A stretch of DNA of 64,000 bases from a virus. The notes beneath the pieces are model-generated. The model was not told where the DNA came from. It searched no databases and was given only the letters and a program-made list of their open reading frames with translations. Shown here piece after piece: positions 8,304 through 17,362 of the stretch; within the stretch, counting starts at the first letter, position 1, and the number at the start of each line of letters is the position of its first letter. A program made the translations under genes and the position numbers. The DNA lies in the IMG/VR virus record IMGVR_UViG_3300009514_000006, positions 61,615-125,614 of that record, one strand, 5' to 3'.

Positions 8304-11300
8304 TTACGCAAGCTCAACACCTTCACCGATTTGGATTAGCATCTTGGGGGACGCGCTTCCGTCAGTCAAAATACCCACTCGTGTAACACGCACACCAGAG
8401 GCAACAGGCGGGGTGAACGTATATTCACCATTAGTTGTGTTACTAACATATACACGTTTACCTACATCAGCTGCCGTAGGAGCGGAATCGAACAAAGACA
8501 CATCCAGGGACACCTCACCCGACACCACAATTATGGCCGGATCTGAGGCAGAGTAGGCAGCCTTTGCGACACCTACAGGTTGTTCCCGCTCTCCGCCTTC
8601 ATCTGGGTCCGCCAAGAAGGCTTTAGGCGAACCTCCATCATTATCCATAGCTACCAGGGCTCCAGCAACCATAGTCTCTCCAGCTACGGTAGAGAAAGTG
8701 ACTTCAAAACCAGCGTTCTCCCAAGTAGCAACGCCAGTCGCATCCGAGGTCAGAACCTTACCCGCTCCCGGAGTACCTGTGTTAGGCAGCTCCAAAGTAC
8801 CACCGAGGTAGGTTCGACCACCCACTACATGAATAGCATCAGCAATCGTACCGGTCGGAGTGTTCACATAGATACCATAGTTATTAGTAGCAGCAGTCAA
8901 GTCGCCTACATAAAAGCCATATTGGTTGGTAAGAGTAACCGATCCAGAGTTAACAAAGTTAGCAGCATAGAAATCCGCAGAACCAGTAATAGCACCAGTA
9001 GAACCAGATTCTGCGCCACCACTAGATTGGACACCACGAATACCGACAGCACCAGTCCAAGCTTGGGTATTGGAGGCACTAACAAGTGACTCCGCTCTAA
9101 CACCAAATTGCTGCCCAGCATAAGCACCTGAAGTATGACCCACTACCGGACCAAAGTAACCACCTTCAGTACTACTAACGTCATCCGAAAACTTATGATA
9201 GTTATAGTTAATAGCCTGGTCAAAAACGAGACCATCACCCAATGAGAAACCAGCAAGATTTCCTGTGGTTCTACGCCCCTTTACGCGCAGGTTACCGTCA
9301 GTTTGGGCAGGTCCATTTTTAACATGAAGAGGGATACTATTAGTGACAACAACGCGATCGGTGCTTGAGGTTTGCAGGGTGATGTCACCAGCGGCATCAA
9401 CGATTACATCCTCAGCCGAATTAAAGTCTAGGTCACCTGAGGTGATTGTCTCGACAGTTAGAGTAGCCCCGTTTACCGACAAGTTAGAAGCACCAGTACC
9501 ATCAATAGAGATTGATCCACCGTCGATAAGAACATTACCAGCAGAGTTTATATCTACGTCGCCCGAAGTAAGGGTCTCTAAAGACAAATTACCAGAAGTT
9601 ACACTAACATTGGAAGCTCCCGTTGAGTCCAACGACATAGAGCTACTAGACAGCATGTCAAAAGTGCCGGTAACGTCAACATCCAAATTTGCACCAGCAT
9701 TGACATCCATCAAGCCGCCACTAGTAAGGGTGATTACATCAGAGGTTACGGTACCGATGTTAATATCCCCAACCGTACCACCAACAGTGGTACCAGCTTG
9801 AATCGATACGTTACCACCATCACCGGTACCCGTAGTGGCTGCGCCACCAGTGAGAATCAGGGCACCACCAGCTCCGGTACCTACACCACCACCAGCAGCA
9901 ACCGTAAGGGCACCACCAGCAGTGTCAGCAGTAGTAGAGTCAGCAACATCAATACGATGAGCAAGTTCTTTAGCGAATACCTGATCCGCAAGGAGTTGGA
10001 ATTCGGTAGGAGTAACATTAAGGATATCAGTACCGTCGTCCTTCTCAATTCGGAACAAGTCACCAACCGGAGTCGCGTTATCTTGAACAACAATAGCGCC
10101 ATCAGTGGCGTTCAACTCGAAGTGAACACCAGCTGTGTTACCAGTATCGGGGCCATTGGTATAGGCATCTTGCAGAGTAAAGTTGCCACCAGAAATAGCT
10201 GCATCAAGTTGCTCAAGGGCTTCCTGGACACTTCGATCGGTAAGAGAGATATTGTTCAAAGCCGAAGTATCAACACCGATTGCATCAGCACCGACAGTAG
10301 CATTAGAAGTAGAGTTGTCGCTCAACTTTACAGCAGTACCAGTAGGCGAACCAGTAACGATACCTTGTTGGTAGACGTCGATAGCGATAGCAGCTGCTCT
10401 ACCGAAGGTCAGAGTACCCGATGAAGTACCACCAATCGACAGGGCACTTGCGCCAGTGGCGTCAAGGGCAAAGGCCCCATCCGTAGTAAACGAAGTCAGA
10501 TTCTGAGTGAGGGTCTGATCCCAGCCGGCTCCCGTGTACAGGTAGATAGAGTTACCGGTCTCATCATAAACTAGATGACCTTCGCCTGAGGGCGTGCTCG
10601 TGGGGGCACCGCTAACACCAGTAACCTTAAATAGGTCAGTAGATCCAGTACCTTGTGCCGACTGCATATAGATACTGCCCGTAACCGCGTTACGAGCGGA
10701 GTTACCCGCCAGCAACATGTACTGGGTGTGATCGTCGTTTCCAAGTCCCGAAAGGTTACCGTGAACACTAGCCGAGGCAGCCGTGAACACATCCGTAAAC
10801 ACAGACTGTACCTGAGTGGCCGTGCTCGCACCATTTTGGAATATGATTCGACCAATCAATTTAGTCAGAATCGTCTGATGGGTAGCGATAGTTGCAGGAG
10901 CATCGGCGGCTTCAGCAGCCGCAGCACTAGGATACTCGGCTTGACCATAGTGCATGTACAAATCACCGTCAGGGTCAAGATAGAACCAAAGGTTACTATA
11001 AAAACCGGCGGTCATAGCCACTAGACCAGTAGCGATGTCGTTGTACTGGGTATTTGGCCATTGGGTCACGTCTGCAGTGGTCCAGGTCGAGCCGCTGTCT
11101 GCGGTGTAGTAGGTCCTAAAAGTTCCCGACACACTAGTATCAATAGCGCTAATCGAAAAGCGGTTCAACCGATCCCACAAAGCACCAGCAGACACCGTTA
11201 CGTTGCGCGTACCAGTCTCGCCAAGAATAAGACCACCGCTACGATTGTCACGAGTAAAGGGCATAGTCTCATATGCCCTACGAATCATGAAACCAGCGTG

Positions 11301-12812
11301 ATCACCAACTGCCTGCTCATTTTGTAGAATATTGGCGTTTTCTCCGCTAACTTTAACAACCGTTCCCAGAGGGAACTCAGTATTGTAGTCCCAAACATTA
11401 CTAGTCTTGGTAATAACTTGGGGGCTGCCAGCGTTATACTCAACACCAATATAAGAGACTTCGGCGGGAAGAGTGATGTCATCGGAGGACGGCCAATCAA
11501 AGAAAAGAAGGTCACCTGTACGGCTATTCGTGGTACGGATGAAACCAGTACCAGCAGCCACATCAATCTGTGTCTCTGGGTCGGTCCCGCCAGTAATGGC
11601 ACCGCCACTCGACCAACCGGCAGAGTGGAAAATGTTTTGCATATCCTGAACGGTTCTGTAAGTAGACCCCGAAATATTGTCAGCAAGAACACCATCAGCG
11701 AACTTAACTTCATTAAGAGCACCGACAATAGACGTAGCCGTATACTCAGTATCCAAAACAACAGAACCACTCTGGTTCAAAGTAATAGCCGCAGCGTTAC
11801 CCTGTCCACCAAAGGTGATGTTCCCGGAACCGGCATTTACAACCACTGCCGAAGCGGCCACATTCAAATAATCAGTGGTTCCAGCATTGTCCTGAACAGC
11901 GAACAGAGTAGTACCCAAGGGGGTAGCGTTATCTCGGAATAAAATAGAACCATCAGTAGAAGTCAGAGTGATGATTGCGTCCGAGCCATCTGCATCGTTG
12001 TTATAAACAGTTTGAAGGCTGGGGCTAGCACCGGCCGTAAGAGCAGCGTCAAGAGCAACGAGAGCCTCTTGAACATCGTTGATGCTAGTCGAGATGGAAG
12101 TGAACGGAGTACCGTACACACCAATAGTGCTCGCGCCGGGGGTGGAGGTGACTGACGACAAGCTGACGTTTACGCCACCGTCAACAGGGGTGTTAAATAT
12201 GTTAGTAGTATATGTAGCAGCGCGACCCCAGGTCATGGTCCCCGAAGCAGTTCCACCAACGGTGATATCACCTTCGGCACCGCTAACGGTAGTGCCACCA
12301 TTGATGAGAACATCGCCACCGTCTCCACCACCAGTATTACCGGCACCACCAGTGATAACCAAGTTACCACCATCACCAGTGCCGTTACCGCCACCTGGGT
12401 TGATGGTGAGGTTACCACCAACAGCATCGGTAGTTGTAGAGGTATCGACAGCGATCGTATGATTGACCTCCTTCAAGAAAGGAAGATCGGTAGCAATACG
12501 AGCCGTATAGGTAACCAAGTCAGCGGTATCATCACCAAGGTTGATGTTACCGTTCATAGTAGACGTACCAGTAACAGTCTCAGTACCGTCTACTTGTAGG
12601 TTTCCTTTAACGGTCGTTAAAGTTCCCACTGCACCAATATTGACTGCCGTGGTGGTTGCCGTGGGGCCAATGTTAATAGTAGTAGCTGTAGTTGCGCCAA
12701 TAGTCAGCGTTCCGGTAGCAACATCGATACCGTCACCAACAATTAGCGTATCAGTATTAGCCTGCTGGGTTATTACCCCAGTGTTAATAATTAACGCTCT
12801 TTGTGTAGCCAT
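8304..12812 (-). CDS. Giant tail-fibre-like protein (1502 aa)
   Basis: A 1502-residue Gly/Thr/Ala/Val-rich protein, the largest in the window. The N-terminal 120 residues are a run of short beta repeats (TINIGPTATTTAVNIG). Later parts have repeated blocks with 'NATDGxxxxQDNATPxG', 'GSGNITFGGQGN' and 'VQEALxxLDAAI'. The last 135 residues ('PVGVAK', 'VSGEVSLDVS', 'GKRVYVSN') look like the small beta-barrel found in phage decoration or DUF2190-like proteins, and resemble the product of 13139-13597. GC-biased codons suggest strong expression. A ribosome site (AAGGGGA) precedes the ATG. A long tail fibre or appendage is inferred. Confidence 0.82.
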   Translation of the reverse strand: MATQRALIINTGVITQQANTDTLIVGDGIDVATGTLTIGATTATTINIGPTATTTAVNIGAVGTLTTVKGNLQVDGTETVTGTSTMNGNINLGDDTADLVTYTARIATDLPFLKEVNHTIAVDTSTTTDAVGGNLTINPGGGNGTGDGGNLVITGGAGNTGGGDGGDVLINGGTTVSGAEGDITVGGTASGTMTWGRAATYTTNIFNTPVDGGVNVSLSSVTSTPGASTIGVYGTPFTSISTSINDVQEALVALDAALTAGASPSLQTVYNNDADGSDAIITLTSTDGSILFRDNATPLGTTLFAVQDNAGTTDYLNVAASAVVVNAGSGNITFGGQGNAAAITLNQSGSVVLDTEYTATSIVGALNEVKFADGVLADNISGSTYRTVQDMQNIFHSAGWSSGGAITGGTDPETQIDVAAGTGFIRTTNSRTGDLLFFDWPSSDDITLPAEVSYIGVEYNAGSPQVITKTSNVWDYNTEFPLGTVVKVSGENANILQNEQAVGDHAGFMIRRAYETMPFTRDNRSGGLILGETGTRNVTVSAGALWDRLNRFSISAIDTSVSGTFRTYYTADSGSTWTTADVTQWPNTQYNDIATGLVAMTAGFYSNLWFYLDPDGDLYMHYGQAEYPSAAAAEAADAPATIATHQTILTKLIGRIIFQNGASTATQVQSVFTDVFTAASASVHGNLSGLGNDDHTQYMLLAGNSARNAVTGSIYMQSAQGTGSTDLFKVTGVSGAPTSTPSGEGHLVYDETGNSIYLYTGAGWDQTLTQNLTSFTTDGAFALDATGASALSIGGTSSGTLTFGRAAAIAIDVYQQGIVTGSPTGTAVKLSDNSTSNATVGADAIGVDTSALNNISLTDRSVQEALEQLDAAISGGNFTLQDAYTNGPDTGNTAGVHFELNATDGAIVVQDNATPVGDLFRIEKDDGTDILNVTPTEFQLLADQVFAKELAHRIDVADSTTADTAGGALTVAAGGGVGTGAGGALILTGGAATTGTGDGGNVSIQAGTTVGGTVGDINIGTVTSDVITLTSGGLMDVNAGANLDVDVTGTFDMLSSSSMSLDSTGASNVSVTSGNLSLETLTSGDVDINSAGNVLIDGGSISIDGTGASNLSVNGATLTVETITSGDLDFNSAEDVIVDAAGDITLQTSSTDRVVVTNSIPLHVKNGPAQTDGNLRVKGRRTTGNLAGFSLGDGLVFDQAINYNYHKFSDDVSSTEGGYFGPVVGHTSGAYAGQQFGVRAESLVSASNTQAWTGAVGIRGVQSSGGAESGSTGAITGSADFYAANFVNSGSVTLTNQYGFYVGDLTAATNNYGIYVNTPTGTIADAIHVVGGRTYLGGTLELPNTGTPGAGKVLTSDATGVATWENAGFEVTFSTVAGETMVAGALVAMDNDGGSPKAFLADPDEGGEREQPVGVAKAAYSASDPAIIVVSGEVSLDVSLFDSAPTAADVGKRVYVSNTTNGEYTFTPPVASGVRVTRVGILTDGSASPKMLIQIGEGVELA

Positions 12813-12861
12813 TAGTTAGTTCCCCTTAGTCTAATAAGTTAGTATGTTATGCTATCGAAAA

Positions 12862-13092
12862 CTATAGAATTTCCTCGAACCGAAGGGTGTCTGCTCGCAT
12901 ATGACGCAAACAGCGCTCTTCGGTGATGTCGTATCCTATGTCTTCTCCCACTGCAAAGTAGGTCGCGGGCGGGACTGGGGCTAGTTCGTGACACGTCCCA
13001 TCACACCCTCGCATACGAATAAGAACAGTGGGCCCGAAAGAATTACCAGCTCCCAGGCTTCTATTTTCCCCTAAATATTTAAATCTGGCCAT
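12862..13092 (-). CDS. Small virion-region protein with Cys-x3-Cys motif
   Basis: A 76-residue protein beginning MARFKYLG. The ATG at 13092 has an AGGTAGG ribosome site; a longer in-frame start at 13158 would overlap the upstream gene and lacks one. It contains 'RMRGCDGTCHEL' and a later 'EERCLRHMR', so three Cys and a His could bind a metal, but no named family is recognised. It lies between the giant fibre and a beta-barrel virion protein. Confidence 0.6.
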   Translation of the reverse strand: MARFKYLGENRSLGAGNSFGPTVLIRMRGCDGTCHELAPVPPATYFAVGEDIGYDITEERCLRHMRADTLRFEEIL

Positions 13093-13138
13093 GGTACCTA
13101 CCTTTGAAATTAGCCATTTGATTTCCTTCTGTGTAGAG

Positions 13139-13597
13139 TTAAGGCAACAATCTGACAAAATTAAAATCTCTACTCAGCAAAAGTCTTCCACTTTCAATTC
13201 CCACTCCAACAACTTGCAATATAACTATTTCACCAGCATTAGGGAAAGGGGGTATATTAGTAGCCACTCCAGTCTTACTTATCCAATACCTAGAATTAGG
13301 AATAGTAGGAATAACAGTAGTTTCTCCTGTTAGTCCCTGAACAACACACCTAGTAGGAGTAGACTTTTCGATAATAACCCCTACTGAAGGCATAGTATTT
13401 TCATCCGTAATATCAACAGTGGTTACCTGCGGTATCCCCGCAACTTCTAGACCAGTCGTATACACAAAAGAACCAACTATATCCCCGGCTAAACAATCTG
13501 CTTCAAAGTAATAACCCTTGGCAAGATCTCTCTCATCAGTCGCATTAACGGGCTCAGCTCGACGTATTTGAGAGTGTCTAATTAAAGTACGGGGCAC
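13139..13597 (-). CDS. Beta-barrel virion protein, decoration-like
   Basis: A 152-residue beta-rich protein with the order 'GDIVGSFVYTT', 'MPSVGVIIEKSTPTRCVVQG', 'RYWISKTG' and 'VVGVGIESGRLLL'. The same layout occurs at the C-terminus of the 1502-residue fibre and in DUF2190-like or capsid-fibre proteins of other phages. The start is a GTG with GGAAGG just upstream. A strong promoter (13612-13640) places the transcription start only about 8 nt before the GTG. A surface decoration role on head or tail is inferred. Confidence 0.65.
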   Translation of the reverse strand: MPRTLIRHSQIRRAEPVNATDERDLAKGYYFEADCLAGDIVGSFVYTTGLEVAGIPQVTTVDITDENTMPSVGVIIEKSTPTRCVVQGLTGETTVIPTIPNSRYWISKTGVATNIPPFPNAGEIVILQVVGVGIESGRLLLSRDFNFVRLLP

Positions 13598-13611
13598 AAC
13601 ATTCCTTCCAT

Positions 13612-13640
13612 AAGATAAAGTGTAACAACAAATTTGTCAA
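13612..13640 (-). promoter_or_regulatory. Strong sigma-70-type promoter with a very short leader
   Basis: On the minus strand, TTGACA (13640-13635), a 17-bp spacer and TATCTT (13617-13612). The predicted start of transcription is at about 13605, only about 8 nt ahead of the GTG start at 13597. Confidence 0.75.
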
Positions 13641-13653
13641 TAAAAATAATAAC

Positions 13654-15093
13654 TTATAGTACTACCATACTAGAACCTCTAAAGGCTCCTTTAAGCTTAA
13701 CCAAGTTCATCTCCACCCATTTACGATAGTCTTCAATGGTAGCAGAATAGATACCAAAAGTGGCCGAGGCCGTGTATGACACAGACTCACTGATCCCGTC
13801 TCGGCTAATACTCTGGGAGGAGAACCCTCCTCGGAAAGCTTGGCCTGCGATGGTAAGAATATCGATAGCAGCTTTCTTGGCTACTAACTCGATTAGGACC
13901 TCAGGTGTCTCTCTGAACCCTACTATGGCATCGTAATTCCAGAAGTTAGGGATGGGGACTGGACCACGAAGAGACTCCACCCAGATCAAACCAATGAAGT
14001 TGAAGGCGATCTCTTGGTTAAATGGAACCAATTCCACAAAACCACCCTTCTCATTCGCCTCAACCCACTCTAGGGCGATATCCACAATTCTAGTGTTAGA
14101 TACCTTACCATATAGTTCGTTGAACCTGATCAACGGGTAATAGGGCATCTTAAAATTGATCCAAGCCCCGGCAGAAGCCCTAAAATAAGTAACTGCGTCC
14201 CTTATCTCATCAAAGTCAGAATTTACGAAAGTAGGAATATCGGTTCCTGAACCGTAGGCTATGCTACCTGCCTCAGTGACCGAATTAAAATCGGTAATAA
14301 TCCTAGTAGGCTCAAGAAAGACAGATAGCTCACTATCCTCAAGCCACGATATCTTCTGATCTATAATAGCTCGCATACGCTCCTCTTCCAAAGGAGCTTT
14401 CTCAACAAGAATCTCTTCTGTTATAGAAGAGGTAGGCAATGAAGCGAAATCAATCTTGATGTCAATATAATCAGAGCTAGAACCTTTTCGTAGTGTGTAC
14501 CTCTTGCGAGTCGGGCTCAACACCACCAGGGGACCAGCGCACCATGAAAGAGCCTGGACTGTGTTACCCCCATCTTCTGAATAGTTGTAAGAAAGAGTTA
14601 TCCAGGACTGGGGGTGGTTGTTCGATACATTTGTTACCTCCACGCCTGTAATATCAACAGGTTGATTATGGACCGCTAGTGTCTCAGAAGCACGCTGAGT
14701 GGTTCCGTGTAGGTAGTCCTTCTTCAACCGAGCAACCGAGATTAGAGATACCCTAAAATCGGAGGATTCAGCATCAATAAGAGGGTTGGTCTGAGAAAAA
14801 CAATTTATGAAATATTTACCCCGACGAACCTTTGGTACCATTTCCTGATCCACTATATCAGGAAGATGAAAATCCATGTCCTGAGCCGTGTTGTCTGCTA
14901 CGAGGGTCATGGTTTTGGTAGCCACAACAATGTCACGATTTCGTCGGGCCTTCCTCAGTTCTACTGTGATCAATTCTCCTACAGTGCTAGTACCCGTGGG
15001 ACTAATAGTGACAATAACTGTATCTCTTTCGGTCTCAAACCGAGAATACTCCTCAAGATCAACAGTTACTGATAATGATGTAGGTGCTGCCAT
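13654..15093 (-). CDS. Virion structural protein (479 aa)
   Basis: A 479-residue protein. The first 120 residues form an immunoglobulin-like beta domain (VTVDLEEYSRFE, RDTVIVTISPTG). The last 160 residues are mixed helix and strand and end in a segment with 'FSSQSISRDGISESVSYT' followed by a helix 'YRKWVEMNLVKLKGAFRG'. That ending is seen in structural or neck-type proteins of several large phages, where a Ser-rich loop follows a conserved AG-containing helix. No enzyme motif is present. The start overlaps the previous stop (TAATG). A connector, neck or baseplate role is an inference. Confidence 0.65.
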   Translation of the reverse strand: MAAPTSLSVTVDLEEYSRFETERDTVIVTISPTGTSTVGELITVELRKARRNRDIVVATKTMTLVADNTAQDMDFHLPDIVDQEMVPKVRRGKYFINCFSQTNPLIDAESSDFRVSLISVARLKKDYLHGTTQRASETLAVHNQPVDITGVEVTNVSNNHPQSWITLSYNYSEDGGNTVQALSWCAGPLVVLSPTRKRYTLRKGSSSDYIDIKIDFASLPTSSITEEILVEKAPLEEERMRAIIDQKISWLEDSELSVFLEPTRIITDFNSVTEAGSIAYGSGTDIPTFVNSDFDEIRDAVTYFRASAGAWINFKMPYYPLIRFNELYGKVSNTRIVDIALEWVEANEKGGFVELVPFNQEIAFNFIGLIWVESLRGPVPIPNFWNYDAIVGFRETPEVLIELVAKKAAIDILTIAGQAFRGGFSSQSISRDGISESVSYTASATFGIYSATIEDYRKWVEMNLVKLKGAFRGSSMVVL

Positions 15094-15692
15094 TATGGTA
15101 TATCTTGAAAGAGGTTAGCGGTTGTTACATTAGGAACAACAAGCTTACGCTTATAGTTAACAGCAGATATAGTTATCTCTACTTGAGCTAGTCGAATCAG
15201 ACTAATAAAAAACTCACCAGCAGCATCAGTGGTCACAGATATGCGTCCCCCTGTTAGAACATAATTATTCTGTATGCTAGGAGCGCCTAGAATTCGGGCG
15301 GAGACAGACACCCCCGAAACAGGAGAACCAGCGGGATTCAGAACATGACCACTGATCACACAAGTATTTACAGAGATAGGGGTTGGGGTTGCTCCCGCTG
15401 CTACTACTGTAGAAATGGACACAAATTGAGATACAGAGGCTCCTGTGACCTTAAACAAAAAGGAGCCAAGAGTATCCAACTCGGCTGCTGTGAAGGCGAT
15501 GGTGTAGATACCAGATCCCAACTCTACAAAATCAGGAGCCGTAAGGGCTTTATTAGTAAAAGATCCAGCCCCTTCTTTCCGGTACTGTACTGTCACATCA
15601 CTATAAACGAGGCCCGTAACAGGGAGCCCTGAGGAGTCGGTTAGTATCGCAATAAGGTCCGCAGCAATACTTTGGGTTACTACATGGGACAT
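15093..15692 (-). CDS. Virion protein with carboxypeptidase-regulatory-like Ig domain
   Basis: A 199-residue protein made of two beta domains. Residues 8-95 look like a cell-surface Ig-like domain (SGLPVTGLVYSDVTVQYRKE, GIYTIAFTAAELDT). Residues 110-199 fit the carboxypeptidase regulatory-like fold, with 'ISGHVLNPAGSPVSGVSVSA' followed by 'TTDAAGEFFISL'. Such domains are common as exposed appendages on phage heads and tails. The gene is tightly packed between neighbours, with 1-bp overlaps on both sides. Confidence 0.7.
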   Translation of the reverse strand: MSHVVTQSIAADLIAILTDSSGLPVTGLVYSDVTVQYRKEGAGSFTNKALTAPDFVELGSGIYTIAFTAAELDTLGSFLFKVTGASVSQFVSISTVVAAGATPTPISVNTCVISGHVLNPAGSPVSGVSVSARILGAPSIQNNYVLTGGRISVTTDAAGEFFISLIRLAQVEITISAVNYKRKLVVPNVTTANLFQDIP

Positions 15693-16030
15693 TACTTCCT
15701 ATCCTCTCTGATAGCTCTGGCTAGTTCCTTATTGTTACCAGCCATTTCTCTAAGAATAATATTTTGGGTCTGTATGGCATCAGTTAGCTTAGCCACAGAT
15801 TCTTCAAGAGATCTACGGACATACCACACCTTAACGCCATCATTATCCTCGTGATCGTGCCAATCATGTAACTCGGCTATCTGCCGAGCCATGATTTCCG
15901 TTCGTGCGTCAGAATAATAATTGGTAGTGCCAGAGTCTCCCTTTTTCTTAGCCAGAAAAGTAAGAACTTCCCTAACAAGAAGAAGGGCTAGGATACCGCC
16001 TGTTCCCAGCTGTAAAATCGAGTCAACCAT
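15692..16030 (-). CDS. Membrane-anchored coiled-coil protein, possible holin or spanin-like
   Basis: A 112-residue protein with one N-terminal membrane helix (about residues 5-25), a polar region containing 'LHDWHDHEDNDGVKVWYVRR', and a C-terminal coiled coil. The 'W-H-D...D-G-V-x-V-W-Y' motif recurs in short membrane proteins of unrelated large phages that are often listed as putative holins; I have no proof of that activity. A GGGAGG ribosome site precedes the ATG, and a promoter lies at 16068-16094. It could instead be an inner-membrane structural partner of the tail. Confidence 0.6.
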   Translation of the reverse strand: MVDSILQLGTGGILALLLVREVLTFLAKKKGDSGTTNYYSDARTEIMARQIAELHDWHDHEDNDGVKVWYVRRSLEESVAKLTDAIQTQNIILREMAGNNKELARAIREDRK

Positions 16031-16067
16031 TGATGCCTCCCTATAGCTATTAGGTATGTAGGGAACA

Positions 16068-16094
16068 ATTATACCTATGAAACAAACAATACAA
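16068..16094 (-). promoter_or_regulatory. Promoter-like site with consensus -10
   Basis: On the minus strand, TATAAT (16073-16068) is a perfect -10 box. The best -35 is TTGTAT (16094-16089) with a short 15-bp spacer. It would drive the gene starting at 16030. Between them lies a near-palindrome (CCTAATAGCTATAGG) that could be an operator. Confidence 0.5.
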
Positions 16095-16111
16095 CTTAAC
16101 AGAGAGACATT

Positions 16112-16384
16112 CTAACCCTCACCAATTAGAGCTGACCAGTTTACAGTTCCGGTATTAGACCGCACGTAGAAGAAGTGAAACTGGGCATCCACATCAAGCG
16201 GTGGGTGCCCAGGCAAGATGGAGTAATAATTTCCTCCACCATTAAAACTTACTTCTAGGTTATTGGTACCGTCAAGATTAGCGATACGAATGTACTGACC
16301 AAGACCTCTGTTTACAGAGACCTTGGTAGGAGTAGTAGTGGCTGCGCCATTAACATGACGCATTTTCATAGGACGAGCAGGCAT
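16112..16384 (-). CDS. Small beta-sandwich virion protein
   Basis: A 90-residue protein. After a short basic N-terminus, it has strands 'KVSVNRGLGQYIRIANLDGT' and 'LEVSFNGGGNYYSILPGHPP', then a C-terminal 'YVRSNTGTVNWSALIGEG'. This pattern fits small head-decoration or tail proteins that present an exposed beta-sandwich. A CCTTGGGG-flanked spacer and a GGAGGCGTT ribosome site lie upstream. It sits among virion genes just after the capsid terminator. Confidence 0.65.
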   Translation of the reverse strand: MPARPMKMRHVNGAATTTPTKVSVNRGLGQYIRIANLDGTNNLEVSFNGGGNYYSILPGHPPLDVDAQFHFFYVRSNTGTVNWSALIGEG

Positions 16385-16423
16385 AACGCCTCCTTGGGGT
16401 AGCTATACTACCCGGTAAAGTCA

Positions 16424-16693
16424 CTACGGAATACTAGGGGCCGCTGCAAGCTCCAGGGTAGCAACCAATTTCCGGAGACCAGTAAGGTCCACGGCAGCAA
16501 CCGCATTAAGAGCTGTTTTAATCTCGTTGATAAGATCTTGTTCAGCAGAGGTGTAAGTACCCCCAGCATCAGCGTTAGCAATAGTAGCCACCTTAAGGCC
16601 CTCTACAGCATCAACCAGATTATTCACCTGGAGACGGACTTGCTTAAGTTCCTCGCTGCCAAGATCCGCAATAATTTTCTTAGTAGTAGCCAT
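16424..16693 (-). CDS. Small alpha-helical virion-region protein
   Basis: An 89-residue protein predicted as three helices with heptad-like spacing (QVRLQVNNLVDAVEGLKV, QDLINEIKTALNAVAAVDL, LRKLVATLELAAA), joined by a short 'NADAGGTYTSAE' loop. No Cys and no enzyme motif. Small helical proteins of this type next to capsid genes can be head-tail joining or internal head proteins, but the function is not known. Confidence 0.6.
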   Translation of the reverse strand: MATTKKIIADLGSEELKQVRLQVNNLVDAVEGLKVATIANADAGGTYTSAEQDLINEIKTALNAVAAVDLTGLRKLVATLELAAAPSIP

Positions 16694-16724
16694 GATTTAT
16701 TCCTATCTCGTAAAAAGAGTATTG

Positions 16725-17138
16725 TTAGTTTTTTGTCGCTGCTTTTGCTTCTGCTTTTGCTTCTGCTTTTGCTTCTGCTTTTGCTTCTTCTTTTGCAACA
16801 ACTCTTTCGTCGCGTTTAGACTTTCGTCCTGTGGGGACGGGCTTGGGCTCTTCGGACTTAGTCCTTGATGGCTCACTCTTAGGCGTAGTTTCGACAATAT
16901 TGGGTTTCTTCTCCTCTTTGACTGCAACCTCTTTTACTTCCTCTTTAACAGGAGTTAAATCAGTTACACCATTCTTCTTTACCAATAAAGCAAAGTCATT
17001 AGGAGAATAACCGATAGCCTTAACCTCACAAATACCTTTATTGTTAAACTTAAAAACACTGTTACCAACAGTAATAGTGCGACCGGCTAATCGCTTACAC
17101 TCTGCCTTCAGAGTGGGAAAATTTTCACTATTATCCAT
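16725..17138 (-). CDS. Disordered Lys/Glu/Ala-rich protein with EAKA repeats
   Basis: A 137-residue protein from the ATG at 17138, chosen because AAGGAAA lies 6 nt upstream; a longer frame opens at 17213 without a good ribosome site. The N-terminal 60 residues may fold (ECKRLAGRTITVGNSVFKF...IGYSPNDFALL). The rest is low complexity, rich in Lys, Glu and Pro. It ends in five tandem EAKA tetrapeptides encoded by 12-bp repeats at about 16733-16785, a slippage-prone tract. It is the first gene after the capsid terminator and has its own promoter. Function unknown. Confidence 0.6.
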   Translation of the reverse strand: MDNSENFPTLKAECKRLAGRTITVGNSVFKFNNKGICEVKAIGYSPNDFALLVKKNGVTDLTPVKEEVKEVAVKEEKKPNIVETTPKSEPSRTKSEEPKPVPTGRKSKRDERVVAKEEAKAEAKAEAKAEAKAATKN

Positions 17139-17223
17139 TCTATTTCCTTTCAAGTCATTCTCCGCCATTCCAGAGAACACCTGCAAAACTGACTTGGGCT
17201 CCTTTTCAATCATAACTTACCAG

Positions 17224-17252
17224 AGTATACAGATTTTTAGCACATTATACAA
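17224..17252 (-). promoter_or_regulatory. Promoter after the capsid terminator
   Basis: On the minus strand, TTGTAT (17252-17247), a 17-bp spacer and TATACT (17229-17224). A TATAAT word overlaps the -35 box at about 17250-17245 and may act as an alternative -10. The site lies just downstream of the 17.3 kb terminator and restarts transcription toward the accessory virion genes. Confidence 0.65.
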
Positions 17253-17278
17253 GAACAATTAAACCGCATACGAGAAGC

Positions 17279-17324
17279 AAAAAACCCCCGGACTTGACTA
17301 GTCCAAACAAGACAAGCCCGGGGG
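17279..17324 (-). terminator. Strong rho-independent terminator after the capsid gene
   Basis: Read on the minus strand, a 12-bp stem with one mismatch (CCCGGGCTTG-type arm at 17324-17313 pairing with 17296-17285) has a 16-nt loop. Six T residues (17284-17279) follow. It ends the head operon after the capsid stop at 17363. Confidence 0.88.
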
Positions 17325-17362
17325 TGTTAGTGCAACTAAACTAAGTAACAAGCGCTTAGCTA

